Part shown: piece after piece, positions 9,701-17,256 of the stretch
Layout of the letters: each line of letters starts with the position of its first letter
Position numbering within the stretch: the stretch's first letter is position 1
NCBI GenBank assembly: GCA_903895725.1
Contig: CAITUV010000013.1
Coordinates: forward strand, 121,191-185,190
DNA from: an uncultured Myxococcales bacterium
GTDB lineage: Bacteria > Myxococcota_A > UBA9042 > CAIXZC01
Direction: 5' to 3'
Length of the DNA: 64,000 nt
Notes under the pieces: model-generated
Databases searched by the model: none
What the model was told of the DNA's origin: nothing
The model's input: the letters and a program-made list of their open reading frames with translations, nothing else
Made by a program: the position numbers and the translations under genes

Positions 9701-10284
9701 CGTGCGAAGAAGGCCCCGGAGCAATCTCATCCCATACCGCAGCGGTTCGATGGAAGGACCTCTCCCTCTGGGTTTACGGCGGGCTCACGCCCCAGGGAGT
9801 CAGCTCCAAGCTATGGAGGTTCCGTCTCGACCAGTTGAGCTGGGAGGCGGTCGAGACGACGCCGCCCCTGCCGGCACGATACGGTCATGCCGCGGTGCTG
9901 CGGGAGGAGCAGGGGCAGATGCTCGTGGTGGGCGGCTCTCCGGGCAAGGGGGCCGTCCTGCTCATCGATCTCAAGGAGCTGACCTGGAAGGAGCTGGTCG
10001 CCCTGCCCTGGCTCGAATCCCCCTTCCCGGTGCTTTTCTTCGACCCCGTTTCTCAGAAGGGGCTGGTGACCGTGGAGGGCAAGTCCGTCGGCGTGGAGAT
10101 CGGCCTTTCGGGCGGGGAGCTGGCCGGCCTGAAGACAGTGACCCTGCCAGCCGGCGTGCCCCCGGTCAACCTGGCGGCGTCGTTCTTCATCCCCTGGGAG
10201 AGGGCCGGCCTGAGATACGGAGGGTTCGACTCGAACGGGCTGCCCCGCCCGGGCATCGTCCGGTTCGATACCTCCTGCGAGTAG
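6733..10284 (+). CDS. Large MopE-like/kelch-repeat surface lipoprotein, 1183 aa
   Basis: Predicted outer-surface lipoprotein. The signal peptide ends in a lipobox, LAGLAAC (Cys22). Next come Asp-rich thrombospondin type 3-like calcium motifs (DSDLDGDG, DPDSDGDG, DEDGDGLPD; about residues 55-120). Seven modules follow between about residues 179 and 560, each with the core DNDCDGxxDE, the motif of the MopE-type putative metal-binding repeat family, plus spaced Cys. From about 575 to the end there are repeated GG-hydrophobic, W and Y patterns typical of kelch or galactose-oxidase-like beta-propellers (VVGGSPGKG, VYGGL, LAGGFD). No enzyme active site is obvious. Ca or Cu binding, adhesion or cell-contact roles are inferences. 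The start was chosen because the lipoprotein signal begins there. Confidence 0.88.
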   Translation: MKPGEGRRLVGLACLLAGLAACASEDLAPCEEAGCPDSHSCVSGLCVPADSDLDGDGLSTADELEWGLLPADPDSDGDGVWDGSEFGPEAVPLDEDGDGLPDALESLVDDGDGDCIPDQWDARNGLDDDVGLLVERVCPQAGLCLESPPVAVCVGGIPVCDLTAVAGFEAVEVSCDFKDNDCDGATDEGIAFGGLLLGSACDAGGQCGAGVVECSGDGTGAICSSGPGGSADKSSVEVCDLEDNDCDGQADEGMDWKGLAVGKPCNGEGACGEGTVECGLAGAAICSTGSGGSADESVEEKCDTLDNDCDGATDEDLFLSDLSLCPLEGVCAKFPDKLVVSCKSGVWVCDPAAIETYSEGAEKWCDGLDNDCDGLTDEDFSVVDFDGVKKGLAENCGTGLCVGGKVICSGDGQGATCSTWFGMAQESCDGLDNDCDGIVDEEMAWSGTPLGQPCKGIGACGIGWVECSPKTAVATCSTNPDGSDSMVQPEKCDLADNDCDGVVDEGIEEAPPCVKPGVCQSQPTDAGCVDGEWQCDYGFLLEWEPVEVSCDGLDNDCDGAVDEGMVKGFADGQVTGLEVAPPVRRAAAWVQIPDSGGYYLSGGAGHPFPWLGDEVCLADLWRYDGEAGGWEELPAGGFEGRWGHSIAWSPEDSNLTLVGGRCGDVLLPPWRFSAKDASWESIELPDEVAMRYGHALFARHGVGGFVLVGGRTLSGGASSFLISPEGQISALPGIPSLSFGASCSHPVPNRGFVFGGEDPSGALSSTLVSIDLVTGKTDLLSSPLGPPKRKKASLACGPGTVHLFGGIGEGGKVLGDLWSFSLVDGTWTHEPAAPVARLEAVAGWTDDTIFLAGGFDAAGRFGADLWQFGTNGYSLKGEGGPGGLAAAAFALDPAGKRICLAGGLEAGLNGPHPGMHFWCRDLSGGDWYTVGDELDAPAVFATLSFDPNKNRFLLLGGGQLVPGFEPQPLAPVCRFKALDPGTGSWDDVVPCEEGPGAISSHTAAVRWKDLSLWVYGGLTPQGVSSKLWRFRLDQLSWEAVETTPPLPARYGHAAVLREEQGQMLVVGGSPGKGAVLLIDLKELTWKELVALPWLESPFPVLFFDPVSQKGLVTVEGKSVGVEIGLSGGELAGLKTVTLPAGVPPVNLAASFFIPWERAGLRYGGFDSNGLPRPGIVRFDTSCE

Positions 10285-10297
10285 TCGGACCGATCGG

Positions 10298-11356
10298 CTA
10301 TCCCGCCAGTCGGGCCGGATCCAGCGCACGATGGATCAACGTCGGGTATGCCTCGCAGGGCGTCCAGCAGCGCGGGCACAAACCGTTGGCCACCAGCGAG
10401 GCCAGCCAGCGTCCCCGCCCCGACCGGAGCAGATCCCTGACCGATTGACCCGGCCCCACCTGGCCCAGAGGCTCCCCCCAGATGTGGCACGGATGCACCT
10501 TGCCCGACGGCGACACGAAGAAGGATGACCGGAGCGCGGAGCAAATCGGAGGGGCCAATGCGGGACGCGACAGGAGCGCAAGCGCAATCCCCTGCCAGGC
10601 CAGCTCGAGGATGCCGAACGGAGCCGCCGGGACGCCCCGGAACCGAATCCAGCGCAGGAGGGCCCGTCGGCTTGCCTCCCGGCTCGGAAGGGGAACACGC
10701 TCGTTCTGGAAGTAGTGATCCGACCGCTGCATCAGGTTCACGTGCCATTCCCCGGGGCGGAGGTCCGGGCAGAATCGCCTGACCGCGTCCAGCATGTCCG
10801 ATGGAGCCACGTCCACGTTCTGCTCGACCAGCGTCGTGCCCGCGTAGGCATGCACTCCGGCAATGCCCCGCAGGCGGCGCAGCGTTTCCACCGCGCCCCG
10901 GAAGGACCCCGGTTTGCCTCGAAGTCGGTCGTGCAGCGCCTCGGGACCGTCGATGCTCACCGAAACGACGACCGACAAGCCCAGCCTGCGGGCATGGTGA
11001 GCCAGCTTCTCCGCCGCCTCCGGTTGATGTCCCGACGTAGGGAAATGGAACAGCGCCAGCGACGGCAAGCGGTCCGCCAGGAGCGAGACGAGCTCCAGAT
11101 GGTCCTCCCGCTCCAGGACCTCCCCCCCGGTCATGTCCACCCAGACGAGCGAATCGAGGCCGGCCAGCGAGTCCGCCAGGTCGGCGGCGGGCAGCTCCGG
11201 TTCGCTTCTCTGCCAGATCCCGCAATGGGCGCACCGGAGAGGGCAGCGTGCGGTGACCGCCAGGGTGGCCTTGAAGGGAGTCCCCGCCCGCAGCGCAGAC
11301 CGCAGGACACGCCAGGGTAGGGGGAGCGCCCGAGACAAGGCCGGCCCCGGAATCAT
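10298..11356 (-). CDS. Radical SAM enzyme with SPASM-like C-terminus, 352 aa
   Basis: The CPLRCAHC motif (Cys38, Cys42, Cys45) should bind the radical-SAM [4Fe-4S] cluster. A GGE motif (MTGGEVLE) for SAM binding and VSVSIDGP follow, as in PqqE- or AlbA-like enzymes. The C-terminal third carries extra cysteines (PICSALRSSF, VHPCHIWG, CPRCWTPC), consistent with a SPASM or twitch auxiliary-cluster domain. Its ATG overlaps the stop of the carbamoyltransferase gene (ATGA), making it the last gene of a five-gene overlapping run. The substrate is unknown. Neighbours suggest modification of an amino-acid- or sugar-containing metabolite rather than a ribosomal peptide, because no precursor peptide gene is visible. 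Confidence 0.88.
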   Translation of the reverse strand: MIPGPALSRALPLPWRVLRSALRAGTPFKATLAVTARCPLRCAHCGIWQRSEPELPAADLADSLAGLDSLVWVDMTGGEVLEREDHLELVSLLADRLPSLALFHFPTSGHQPEAAEKLAHHARRLGLSVVVSVSIDGPEALHDRLRGKPGSFRGAVETLRRLRGIAGVHAYAGTTLVEQNVDVAPSDMLDAVRRFCPDLRPGEWHVNLMQRSDHYFQNERVPLPSREASRRALLRWIRFRGVPAAPFGILELAWQGIALALLSRPALAPPICSALRSSFFVSPSGKVHPCHIWGEPLGQVGPGQSVRDLLRSGRGRWLASLVANGLCPRCWTPCEAYPTLIHRALDPARLAG

Positions 11357-13080
11357 GGCCTGCCCTCCGTTCGACGGATCAGGGAGTTGCCGAGCAGCAT
11401 CAGGTCCGCACCGCAGGCGACGAAAGTGGCCAGGGCATCGTCCTCGGCGTGGACGATGGGCTCGCCATGGAGGTTGAACGACGTGTTGGTAAGCAGCGGG
11501 AGCCCGGTGGCTTTCTCGTACCGGTCGAGAATCTCCCAGAGCCGAGGGTTCATGGAGCGGGTCACGACCTGGACCCGGGCCGTCCCGTCCACGTGCACCG
11601 CAGCGGGAAACCGCTCCCGGGTCTCCGGTTTCGCCTGCACTGCAAACGTCATGTAGGCCAACCCCATGTCCGCCCTGTCCGGCGCCGGCCAGGGGGGAAG
11701 GAACAGCTCGCGGGCCCGCTCCTGTCGACACACGGGTGCAAACGGCATCAGGCGGCTTCGACGCAGCATCGACTGGACCCGGTCGGCCAGCTCGAGAGAC
11801 GTGGCCGGAAACAGAAGAGAGCGGTTGCCCAGTGCCCTGGGGCCGAACTCCTCGCGGCCGGTCACGAGAGCGACCACGCCCCCGGCTGCCAGCGTTTCCG
11901 CACACCGCCGCTCGGGCTCGGCTGTCTCGGCCACGGCAAGTCCACGCTGGAGGGCAAGCCTGGCAGCGGCGGCACCTTCGGGGGCGTCCCCCAGGAAGGG
12001 GGACTCGAAGCCCGGGATCCCGGTGGGAGTGTTCCCCCCCGCAGCCAGGGCGGCCCCCAGCGACAATCCCTGGTCCGTCATCGGGGGAAAGACCTGCACC
12101 TCGCCATCGGGGAGCAGCTCCACGACCCGCCGATTGATCGACACGTTGGCAAAGAGCCCGCCGGCCAGGGCGAGGGCGGTCGTGCCCGGAGGCAGCCGCC
12201 CCCTCAGCAGCGCCATCACGAAGCGCTCGCACCCCTCCTGCAAGGCGGCGGCAGCATCCTCCGGCCGCGACTCGACGATCCGCCGCACGCCGGCTCGGGA
12301 GGGAATCCCCCCGCCAAAGAAGCGCCCCAGGCCACCGGGGAATGTCCCCACACCGTGTTCGCCGGCAAGCCCGAACAGGGACGCGAAGAGCGGCCTCAGG
12401 CGCGCCGGGTCACCCGATGCGGCCAGCGCGGTCACCTTCCCTTCGTCCCCCTCTCGAAACCCCAGGGCCTGGCAAACAGCGCCGTAGGTCACCGCAATGC
12501 TCGACAGATAGGGCAGGGACATCAGCCGGGTCATTCGTCCCCCGGCGTCGATTCGGCTGAGGGTTGCCCACACACCGTCTCCGTACCCATCCATGGTCAG
12601 CACGCAGCCGTCCGATCCCAGCATGGAGGCCGCCCCGGCCGCATGAGAGAGATGATGCGGGACCAGCTCGAGCGGGGTTCCAGGCGGAAAGCCGAGAGCT
12701 CGCAGGCGGCCACGCACGACCGCTGCCGACGCGGCACTCTCGGCCGCCCGAATCCCGGGCGACCACGACAGCAGGCTCTCCAGGTGCCGAACCATCCGTT
12801 GGGCCGGTGCCAGCGGGCCGGGGGAGACTCCGGATCTTGAGTAGCGCCCGTCGAGCAGTCGGATGGGAAGCCGGCCGTAACGTCCTCCCATTGCGACCTT
12901 GTCCACGTCGCCGGGAGCCCAGCCGGCCAGCGAGAGGACCAGCGGGATCCCCCGGAACGGGAATCCCCGCTGCATCTTGCAGCGGGTCAACCTCTCCTCG
13001 GCAACGGCAGCCAGGATGCGGCCGTCCTCCACAGCGGCTACCGACGCATTGTGCCCGTCCCAGATGCCCAGGGTTCTCAT
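11353..13080 (-). CDS. NodU/CmcH-family O-carbamoyltransferase, 575 aa
   Basis: Enzyme expected to transfer a carbamoyl group from carbamoyl phosphate, via carbamoyl-AMP, to a hydroxyl of a sugar or natural product. Family features are the N-terminal ASKHA/Kae1-like start GIWDGHNASVA, the metal-binding PHHLSHAAGAA region, the EFGPRALGNRS motif and the C-terminal TNTSFNLHGEPIV signature. The length (about 575) is normal for the family. ATGA-type overlaps exist on both sides, with GT2 upstream and radical SAM downstream. Carbamoyltransferases of this type decorate Nod factors and antibiotics, so the operon probably makes a carbamoylated glycoside or surface glycan. The acceptor is not predictable. 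Confidence 0.92.
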   Translation of the reverse strand: MRTLGIWDGHNASVAAVEDGRILAAVAEERLTRCKMQRGFPFRGIPLVLSLAGWAPGDVDKVAMGGRYGRLPIRLLDGRYSRSGVSPGPLAPAQRMVRHLESLLSWSPGIRAAESAASAAVVRGRLRALGFPPGTPLELVPHHLSHAAGAASMLGSDGCVLTMDGYGDGVWATLSRIDAGGRMTRLMSLPYLSSIAVTYGAVCQALGFREGDEGKVTALAASGDPARLRPLFASLFGLAGEHGVGTFPGGLGRFFGGGIPSRAGVRRIVESRPEDAAAALQEGCERFVMALLRGRLPPGTTALALAGGLFANVSINRRVVELLPDGEVQVFPPMTDQGLSLGAALAAGGNTPTGIPGFESPFLGDAPEGAAAARLALQRGLAVAETAEPERRCAETLAAGGVVALVTGREEFGPRALGNRSLLFPATSLELADRVQSMLRRSRLMPFAPVCRQERARELFLPPWPAPDRADMGLAYMTFAVQAKPETRERFPAAVHVDGTARVQVVTRSMNPRLWEILDRYEKATGLPLLTNTSFNLHGEPIVHAEDDALATFVACGADLMLLGNSLIRRTEGRP

Positions 13081-13796
13081 GGCAGTCGCTTCCGGAGGAT
13101 GGTGGACAGGATCCGCAGGCCGTGTCGCACTCTAGAGAAGGACGAGCGGCCGGACCCCCGGGGCATGCGACGTACCGGGACCTCGACGATGCGGGCCGAC
13201 AGGCGGGCGGCCTCGAGCAGCATCTCGGTCTCGATCTCGTACTCCGTTGCCTGCAGCCGCATCCGGGAGAGAAGGACGCGGCGGAAGCACCGAACGCCCG
13301 CCTGGGAATCGGTCACGCTAAACCCGTAGAGCACCCCGATGAGGTGGTTGAAGAATCGGGTTCCGAGGTAGTTGAGCCGAGAGATGGCACCCGGCTCGAA
13401 CCGACCGAGAAATCGGGAGCCGATCACCAGGTCTGCACCCGCCCGTGCGGCCTCGACGAGCCGGAGGAGGTCCTCCGCATCGTCCTGACCATCGGCGTCG
13501 ATGGTCACGACCAGCCCGCCCGTTGCTTCGTCAAATCCGCGTCGAAGCGCTCTGCCCTTTCCCCGTCGCCCGGCAAGGGTGATCACTCGTGCACCCGCCT
13601 CGAGCGCCGTCTGCCCCGTGCCATCCGTGGAGCCGTCGTCCACGACGATGACGTCGACCGGAGGCGGCAGGATGCGCCGCAGCTCCCGAACCAGCCGGCC
13701 GATGGTGGGGCATTCGTTGCGGGCAGGCACGATCACCGAGATTCCGGGCACATCTCCCGGCCGGGCCTGCTCGAAGGGGCCTTGCAGTCGGGTCAT
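13077..13796 (-). CDS. GT2 family glycosyltransferase (dolichyl-phosphate mannosyltransferase-like), 239 aa
   Basis: Cytoplasmic GT-A glycosyltransferase. It has ISVIVPARNE at the N-terminus, VIVVDDGSTDGT for nucleotide binding and the DxD-type TIDADGQDD metal site. Acceptor-side motifs (GSRFLG, DSQAGVRCF) resemble DPM1- or GtrB-like enzymes that load sugars on polyprenyl phosphate. There is no C-terminal membrane helix. The start at 13796 overlaps the upstream stop. It lies within the aminotransferase-carbamoyltransferase operon, where it could prime a lipid-linked sugar or glycosylate the product. Confidence 0.9.
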   Translation of the reverse strand: MTRLQGPFEQARPGDVPGISVIVPARNECPTIGRLVRELRRILPPPVDVIVVDDGSTDGTGQTALEAGARVITLAGRRGKGRALRRGFDEATGGLVVTIDADGQDDAEDLLRLVEAARAGADLVIGSRFLGRFEPGAISRLNYLGTRFFNHLIGVLYGFSVTDSQAGVRCFRRVLLSRMRLQATEYEIETEMLLEAARLSARIVEVPVRRMPRGSGRSSFSRVRHGLRILSTILRKRLP

Positions 13797-14854
13797 GCGA
13801 GGTCCCCTGCTGTCAGTGGACCCGAAGACCTGGCCCACAGGTATTGGAGCGCAAACAGGGACGCCCAGCTGTTGCGGTGACGTAGCGTGTCGCTGTATCG
13901 AACCAGCCCGTCCGGGCCCATGCAGATCGAAAGCCCCTGGTCCAGCAGCGGGAGCACCGAGCTCCTGCCGGCCAGCGCCAGGAGGCGCCCCGCCTGGACC
14001 GTCACGTCGCCGGCCCAGGCCGTGCCCCCAACCGGCTTCAGGGGGTTGACGCCGTTTGCCCGCGTGGGGAATGTTCCGTCCGCACTCTGCCACGCGACGA
14101 GGAAGTCCAGGCCACGTTCGAATGCGGCTCTTGCACTGTCGGTGAGCCGGGGTGGGCAGAGCCCGTTCGTCCCCGGTGCGGACAGCATGGCCAGCCCCTC
14201 GAGCGCGTAGCAGTGGGCGTGAAGCAGCACCCCGCTGCCTCCCGGGTGCCGAAACCCCCCATCGTCACCCTGGAGCGCCAGGAGGTCGTCGAGCCTGGCC
14301 CGGCACACGTCCGAATCGCCTGAAACGGCACCGGAGCGGACTGCAAGAGCCAGGGCCTTGACCTGGTGCGGCCCGAAGCTCGTGGACCAGGTGGGTACTG
14401 CAACGGGCACGAGCGTCGCCTGCCGCTGCCGGAGCATGGAGGCAACTCCCTGCTCCAGCCGGGCAAGAACCGGGAGGTGGGAGCCCGGCAGTCCGGCATC
14501 CCGGGCATCGGCCAGGGCAGCCAGGACGAGGGCGGAGTCGAAGAGGTAGCCCCGACCCTTCTGCCAGACTATGCCGACACGGTCCACGGACTGCTCGAGA
14601 TAGCGCAGCTCCGGAATGAGCGACACGGCCGGCCAATCCGGGTGGCATCGATTCCACCAGAGTGCGGTGCGCACCGCCAGTGCCGTGGCCTCCGGATAGG
14701 GGAAGCCGCTGGAATCGTCGGCCAGCCACGACATCCAGGCTCCCGATGGCAGCCGGAGCCGACCGGTGAAGAGCTGCGAGGCAAGTCGTTCGGGGGACGG
14801 GAGGAGTGCAGGCAAGCGGGGCCTCAGATTCGGAAGGAGGAGAGGCGACGGCAT
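13793..14854 (-). CDS. Alpha/alpha-toroid (terpene cyclase/prenyltransferase-like fold) protein, 353 aa
   Basis: Predicted mostly helical protein with repeated Gly- and Trp-rich turns characteristic of alpha/alpha-barrel folds: GDDGGFRHPGGSG, WQSADGTFPTRANG and GPDGLVRYSDT. These resemble squalene-hopene cyclase/prenyltransferase repeats (QxxDGGW-like). I see no clear DxDD or Zn-ligand catalytic motif, so enzymatic function is uncertain. The ATG at 14854 lies inside the aminotransferase gene, overlapping its end by 31 bases. A later non-ATG start is possible. Its position in the operon suggests substrate binding or an unusual glycan-processing role. Confidence 0.72.
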   Translation of the reverse strand: MPSPLLLPNLRPRLPALLPSPERLASQLFTGRLRLPSGAWMSWLADDSSGFPYPEATALAVRTALWWNRCHPDWPAVSLIPELRYLEQSVDRVGIVWQKGRGYLFDSALVLAALADARDAGLPGSHLPVLARLEQGVASMLRQRQATLVPVAVPTWSTSFGPHQVKALALAVRSGAVSGDSDVCRARLDDLLALQGDDGGFRHPGGSGVLLHAHCYALEGLAMLSAPGTNGLCPPRLTDSARAAFERGLDFLVAWQSADGTFPTRANGVNPLKPVGGTAWAGDVTVQAGRLLALAGRSSVLPLLDQGLSICMGPDGLVRYSDTLRHRNSWASLFALQYLWARSSGPLTAGDLA

Positions 14855-16002
14855 GCCTCCTCGACTTCCTCGAGGGAGGGGCACAGGGCCCATCGGACGA
14901 ACCCCTTGCCCGGATTGCTGCCGTCCGCCAGAGGCCGCGCCAGCCAGCTGCCGGGGACCACGGCGATGGCGATCGACGGATCGAGGAGCCGGGTGGCGAA
15001 CTCGACATCGTCCATGCCCCCCGGCGTCTTCTGCCAGAGGTAGATCGTCCCTTCGGGCGGGTCGACCTGCATCCCGGCCTTCTGCAGGGAGGAAACCAGC
15101 AGATCCCTCTTGATGCGGTAAGCCGCTCGGGCCTGCTCCACGTGCGCCTCGTCCGACAGCGCGGCAATGGCGGCATCCTGGACGAAGTCCGGAACTCCCG
15201 AGTCGATGTTGGTCTTGAACTTCTTGAACAGCGTGACCAGGCGGGAATCGCCGCACACCCACCCGATCCGGTAGCCGGTCATGGCGCTCCGCTTCGACAT
15301 GGACTGGAAGACGAGGATGCCCTCGCTGCCGAACTCCAGGATCGAGCGGGGGCGCTCGGAGAACCAGATCTCGGTATAGGCTTCGTCGCTGGCCAGCACG
15401 ATGTCGTGCCTGCGGCAGAACTCGATGGCTTTCACGAAGAAATCGGGCGGAGCGATGCGGCCGGTGGGCGAGTTGGGATAGTTGAGCCAGAGGATCCGGG
15501 CACGCTCCAGGACCTCCTGGGGAATGGAATCCAGGTCCGGCAGGAACGAGCGGGAGCGGTCCAGTCCGTAGTGGTAGATCTCGCCGCCCGCAAAGAGGGT
15601 CCCCGTTCGGTAAGGCGGATAGCCGGGCGACGGAAGGAGCACCACGTCCCCCGGGTCGAGGAGCGCAAACGGGAGGTGGAACACCGCTTCTTTGGCGCCG
15701 GCACATGCCGTGATTTCGGTATCCGGGTTCAGGGAGACGCCGAACCGGGAGAGATTCCAGCGGGCAATCGCTTCCCGGAGGCGGCGGCTTCCCACGTAGC
15801 TCGGGTAGCCGGCAGCGGCATGGAGGTCGACACCGGCCTGGCACGCCTTCCGGATGTCGGACGGGGTCGGGTACTGCGGGTCGCCCACGCCGAAGTCGAG
15901 CACGCGGACGCCTGCGGCTTTCAGCTCCGTCACCTTTCGATCCACTTCGGCAAACGCATATCCGGGAAGGCTCTCGAGACGGCGGGACGCACGGACCGAC
16001 AT
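14824..16002 (-). CDS. PLP-dependent class I/II aminotransferase (LL-DAP aminotransferase-like), 392 aa
   Basis: Fold type I aminotransferase. It has an AYPSYVG-like substrate segment, the NYPNSPTG motif, SDEAYTEIWF, and the PLP Schiff-base Lys237 in SMSKRSAMTGYRIG. The C-terminal Arg region (GFVRWALC) should bind substrate carboxylate. Overall it resembles LL-diaminopimelate aminotransferase or aspartate/alanine aminotransferases acting on L-amino acids. It begins 23 bases after the stop of a Cys-rich lipoprotein gene and opens the overlapping biosynthetic run. A housekeeping lysine-pathway role (DapL) is possible, but no other dap gene is nearby, so a dedicated pathway role is my preference. 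Confidence 0.88.
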   Translation of the reverse strand: MSVRASRRLESLPGYAFAEVDRKVTELKAAGVRVLDFGVGDPQYPTPSDIRKACQAGVDLHAAAGYPSYVGSRRLREAIARWNLSRFGVSLNPDTEITACAGAKEAVFHLPFALLDPGDVVLLPSPGYPPYRTGTLFAGGEIYHYGLDRSRSFLPDLDSIPQEVLERARILWLNYPNSPTGRIAPPDFFVKAIEFCRRHDIVLASDEAYTEIWFSERPRSILEFGSEGILVFQSMSKRSAMTGYRIGWVCGDSRLVTLFKKFKTNIDSGVPDFVQDAAIAALSDEAHVEQARAAYRIKRDLLVSSLQKAGMQVDPPEGTIYLWQKTPGGMDDVEFATRLLDPSIAIAVVPGSWLARPLADGSNPGKGFVRWALCPSLEEVEEACRRLSSFRI

Positions 16003-16025
16003 GAACTACCTCCGACTGGTGCGGT

Positions 16026-17117
16026 TCACTCCTGGTTCTGACTCTCGAGCCAGTCTGCGCAGGTGGCTCCGGACTTGATGGCGCAGTTGTACCCCTTGAT
16101 CTGACCCGTCCCCCAATCCCAGCTCGACGTGCACTTCATTCCCTGCGGGCATTCCTCGTCGGACTTGCAGTCCGGCGTGCAGTAGAAGCCGATTCCGTCC
16201 GGGCCGACGTAGCACGACAGCCCTTCCTTGCAGTCGAGATCCCGCTTGCACTCCCAGCACACGTCCTGAGTCCCGGCAAAGCAGGTGAGGGCCGCATACC
16301 CGCTCTTGTCCACCCGCAGGCAGATGCCGTCCGTCGACCCCTGCTCCAGCTGGAAGCAGCCCCATCCGGCGTCGCACTTGGCGTGCTCGCCGCACTTCAG
16401 GGTGCAGAAGACCTCGTCGGAGTAGAACGTGTCGAAGCAATGGTACCCGTCCGCGCAGTCCTGCTGGAGCTCGCACGGGCTACACTGCTTTCCGTCCCCC
16501 TTGCAGGCCCCGTACTTCGGCTGGCAGAACCAGTCCTGGCGCTCTTCGGAGAACACGCACTTGGCTCCTGCGGGACACGTGAGCGAGCCCGGGATGCACT
16601 TGTAGGAGCAGAACTTCCCGGCTCCCTCCTCCGCGGCGTCCACGCACGACATGCCGGGAAGCTCGCACTGGACGTCCGCCTGGCATTCGGAGCAGAATAC
16701 TGCCTCCATGCAGATGTTCATGTCCGCCGCCATCCCGGCCTTGTGCTTGCACACGAAGTATTCCGGGCATTCCAGGTTGGACTTGCACGTCTTCGAGCAG
16801 ATGGGCTTGACGTCCTCCGGGCCGTTGTTGAAGCACCCCAGCATGTATTCAGCGCAATCGGCCTGCTGGGTGCAGTACTCCCCGTACCCCTTGGCGGAAA
16901 TCCCGGTCTTGAAGACGTCGGGAACGTCGGCCGGAGGAACGTCGGCGGGCTCGGTCTGGCCCGGGTCTGCAGGCACGTCCGCAATGGGCACGTCGGCCGG
17001 CTCCGACACGTCGACCACCGAAGGAAGCTCTGCCACCACATCGGCAGGCTTGTCGGCCGGGTTGGAGCAGGCGCACAGAGTCAGCATCGAAACGGACAGG
17101 ATGAAGCGACTGGACAT
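16026..17117 (-). CDS. Cys-rich lipoprotein with PADV-rich linker, 363 aa
   Basis: The lipobox TLCAC (Cys17) is followed by a low-complexity Pro-Ala-Asp-Val-rich linker (about residues 20-70). After that come about ten Cys-paired modules of the type CxxxxDCxxGxxC, probably disulfide-bonded EGF-like knots outside the inner membrane. No catalytic signature. The start at 17117 is supported by the signal peptide and an upstream promoter with a perfect TTGACA -35 element at 17149-17177. It precedes the aminotransferase gene by 23 bases, so it probably heads the same transcript. Similar lipoproteins recur at several other places in the window. Confidence 0.85.
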   Translation of the reverse strand: MSSRFILSVSMLTLCACSNPADKPADVVAELPSVVDVSEPADVPIADVPADPGQTEPADVPPADVPDVFKTGISAKGYGEYCTQQADCAEYMLGCFNNGPEDVKPICSKTCKSNLECPEYFVCKHKAGMAADMNICMEAVFCSECQADVQCELPGMSCVDAAEEGAGKFCSYKCIPGSLTCPAGAKCVFSEERQDWFCQPKYGACKGDGKQCSPCELQQDCADGYHCFDTFYSDEVFCTLKCGEHAKCDAGWGCFQLEQGSTDGICLRVDKSGYAALTCFAGTQDVCWECKRDLDCKEGLSCYVGPDGIGFYCTPDCKSDEECPQGMKCTSSWDWGTGQIKGYNCAIKSGATCADWLESQNQE

Positions 17118-17148
17118 GGGCCCTCCGCTGGCGGAAAACGCCGTGCGG

Positions 17149-17177
17149 AAGTTACCAGCTAGACGCCGGGCTGTCAA
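17149..17177 (-). promoter_or_regulatory. Sigma-70-like promoter for lipoprotein-biosynthetic operon
   Basis: On the minus strand TTGACA (17177-17172), a 17-bp spacer and TAACTT (17154-17149) lie 31 bases upstream of the lipoprotein ATG. The -35 is a perfect match. It is divergent from the subtilase promoter. Confidence 0.65.
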
Positions 17178-17189
17178 AGCAAACCCCCG

Positions 17190-17218
17190 TTGTCCCGGTG
17201 CAGACGGTCTGATATAAG
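17190..17218 (+). promoter_or_regulatory. Sigma-70-like promoter for subtilase gene
   Basis: TTGTCC (17190-17195), a 17-bp spacer and TATAAG (17213-17218), 38 bases upstream of the ATG. An AGGAGGGGAAG ribosome site follows. Confidence 0.6.
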
Positions 17219-17256
17219 GGGACCGCAGGCGGGTCTTCGGCCCGCAGGAGGGGAAG

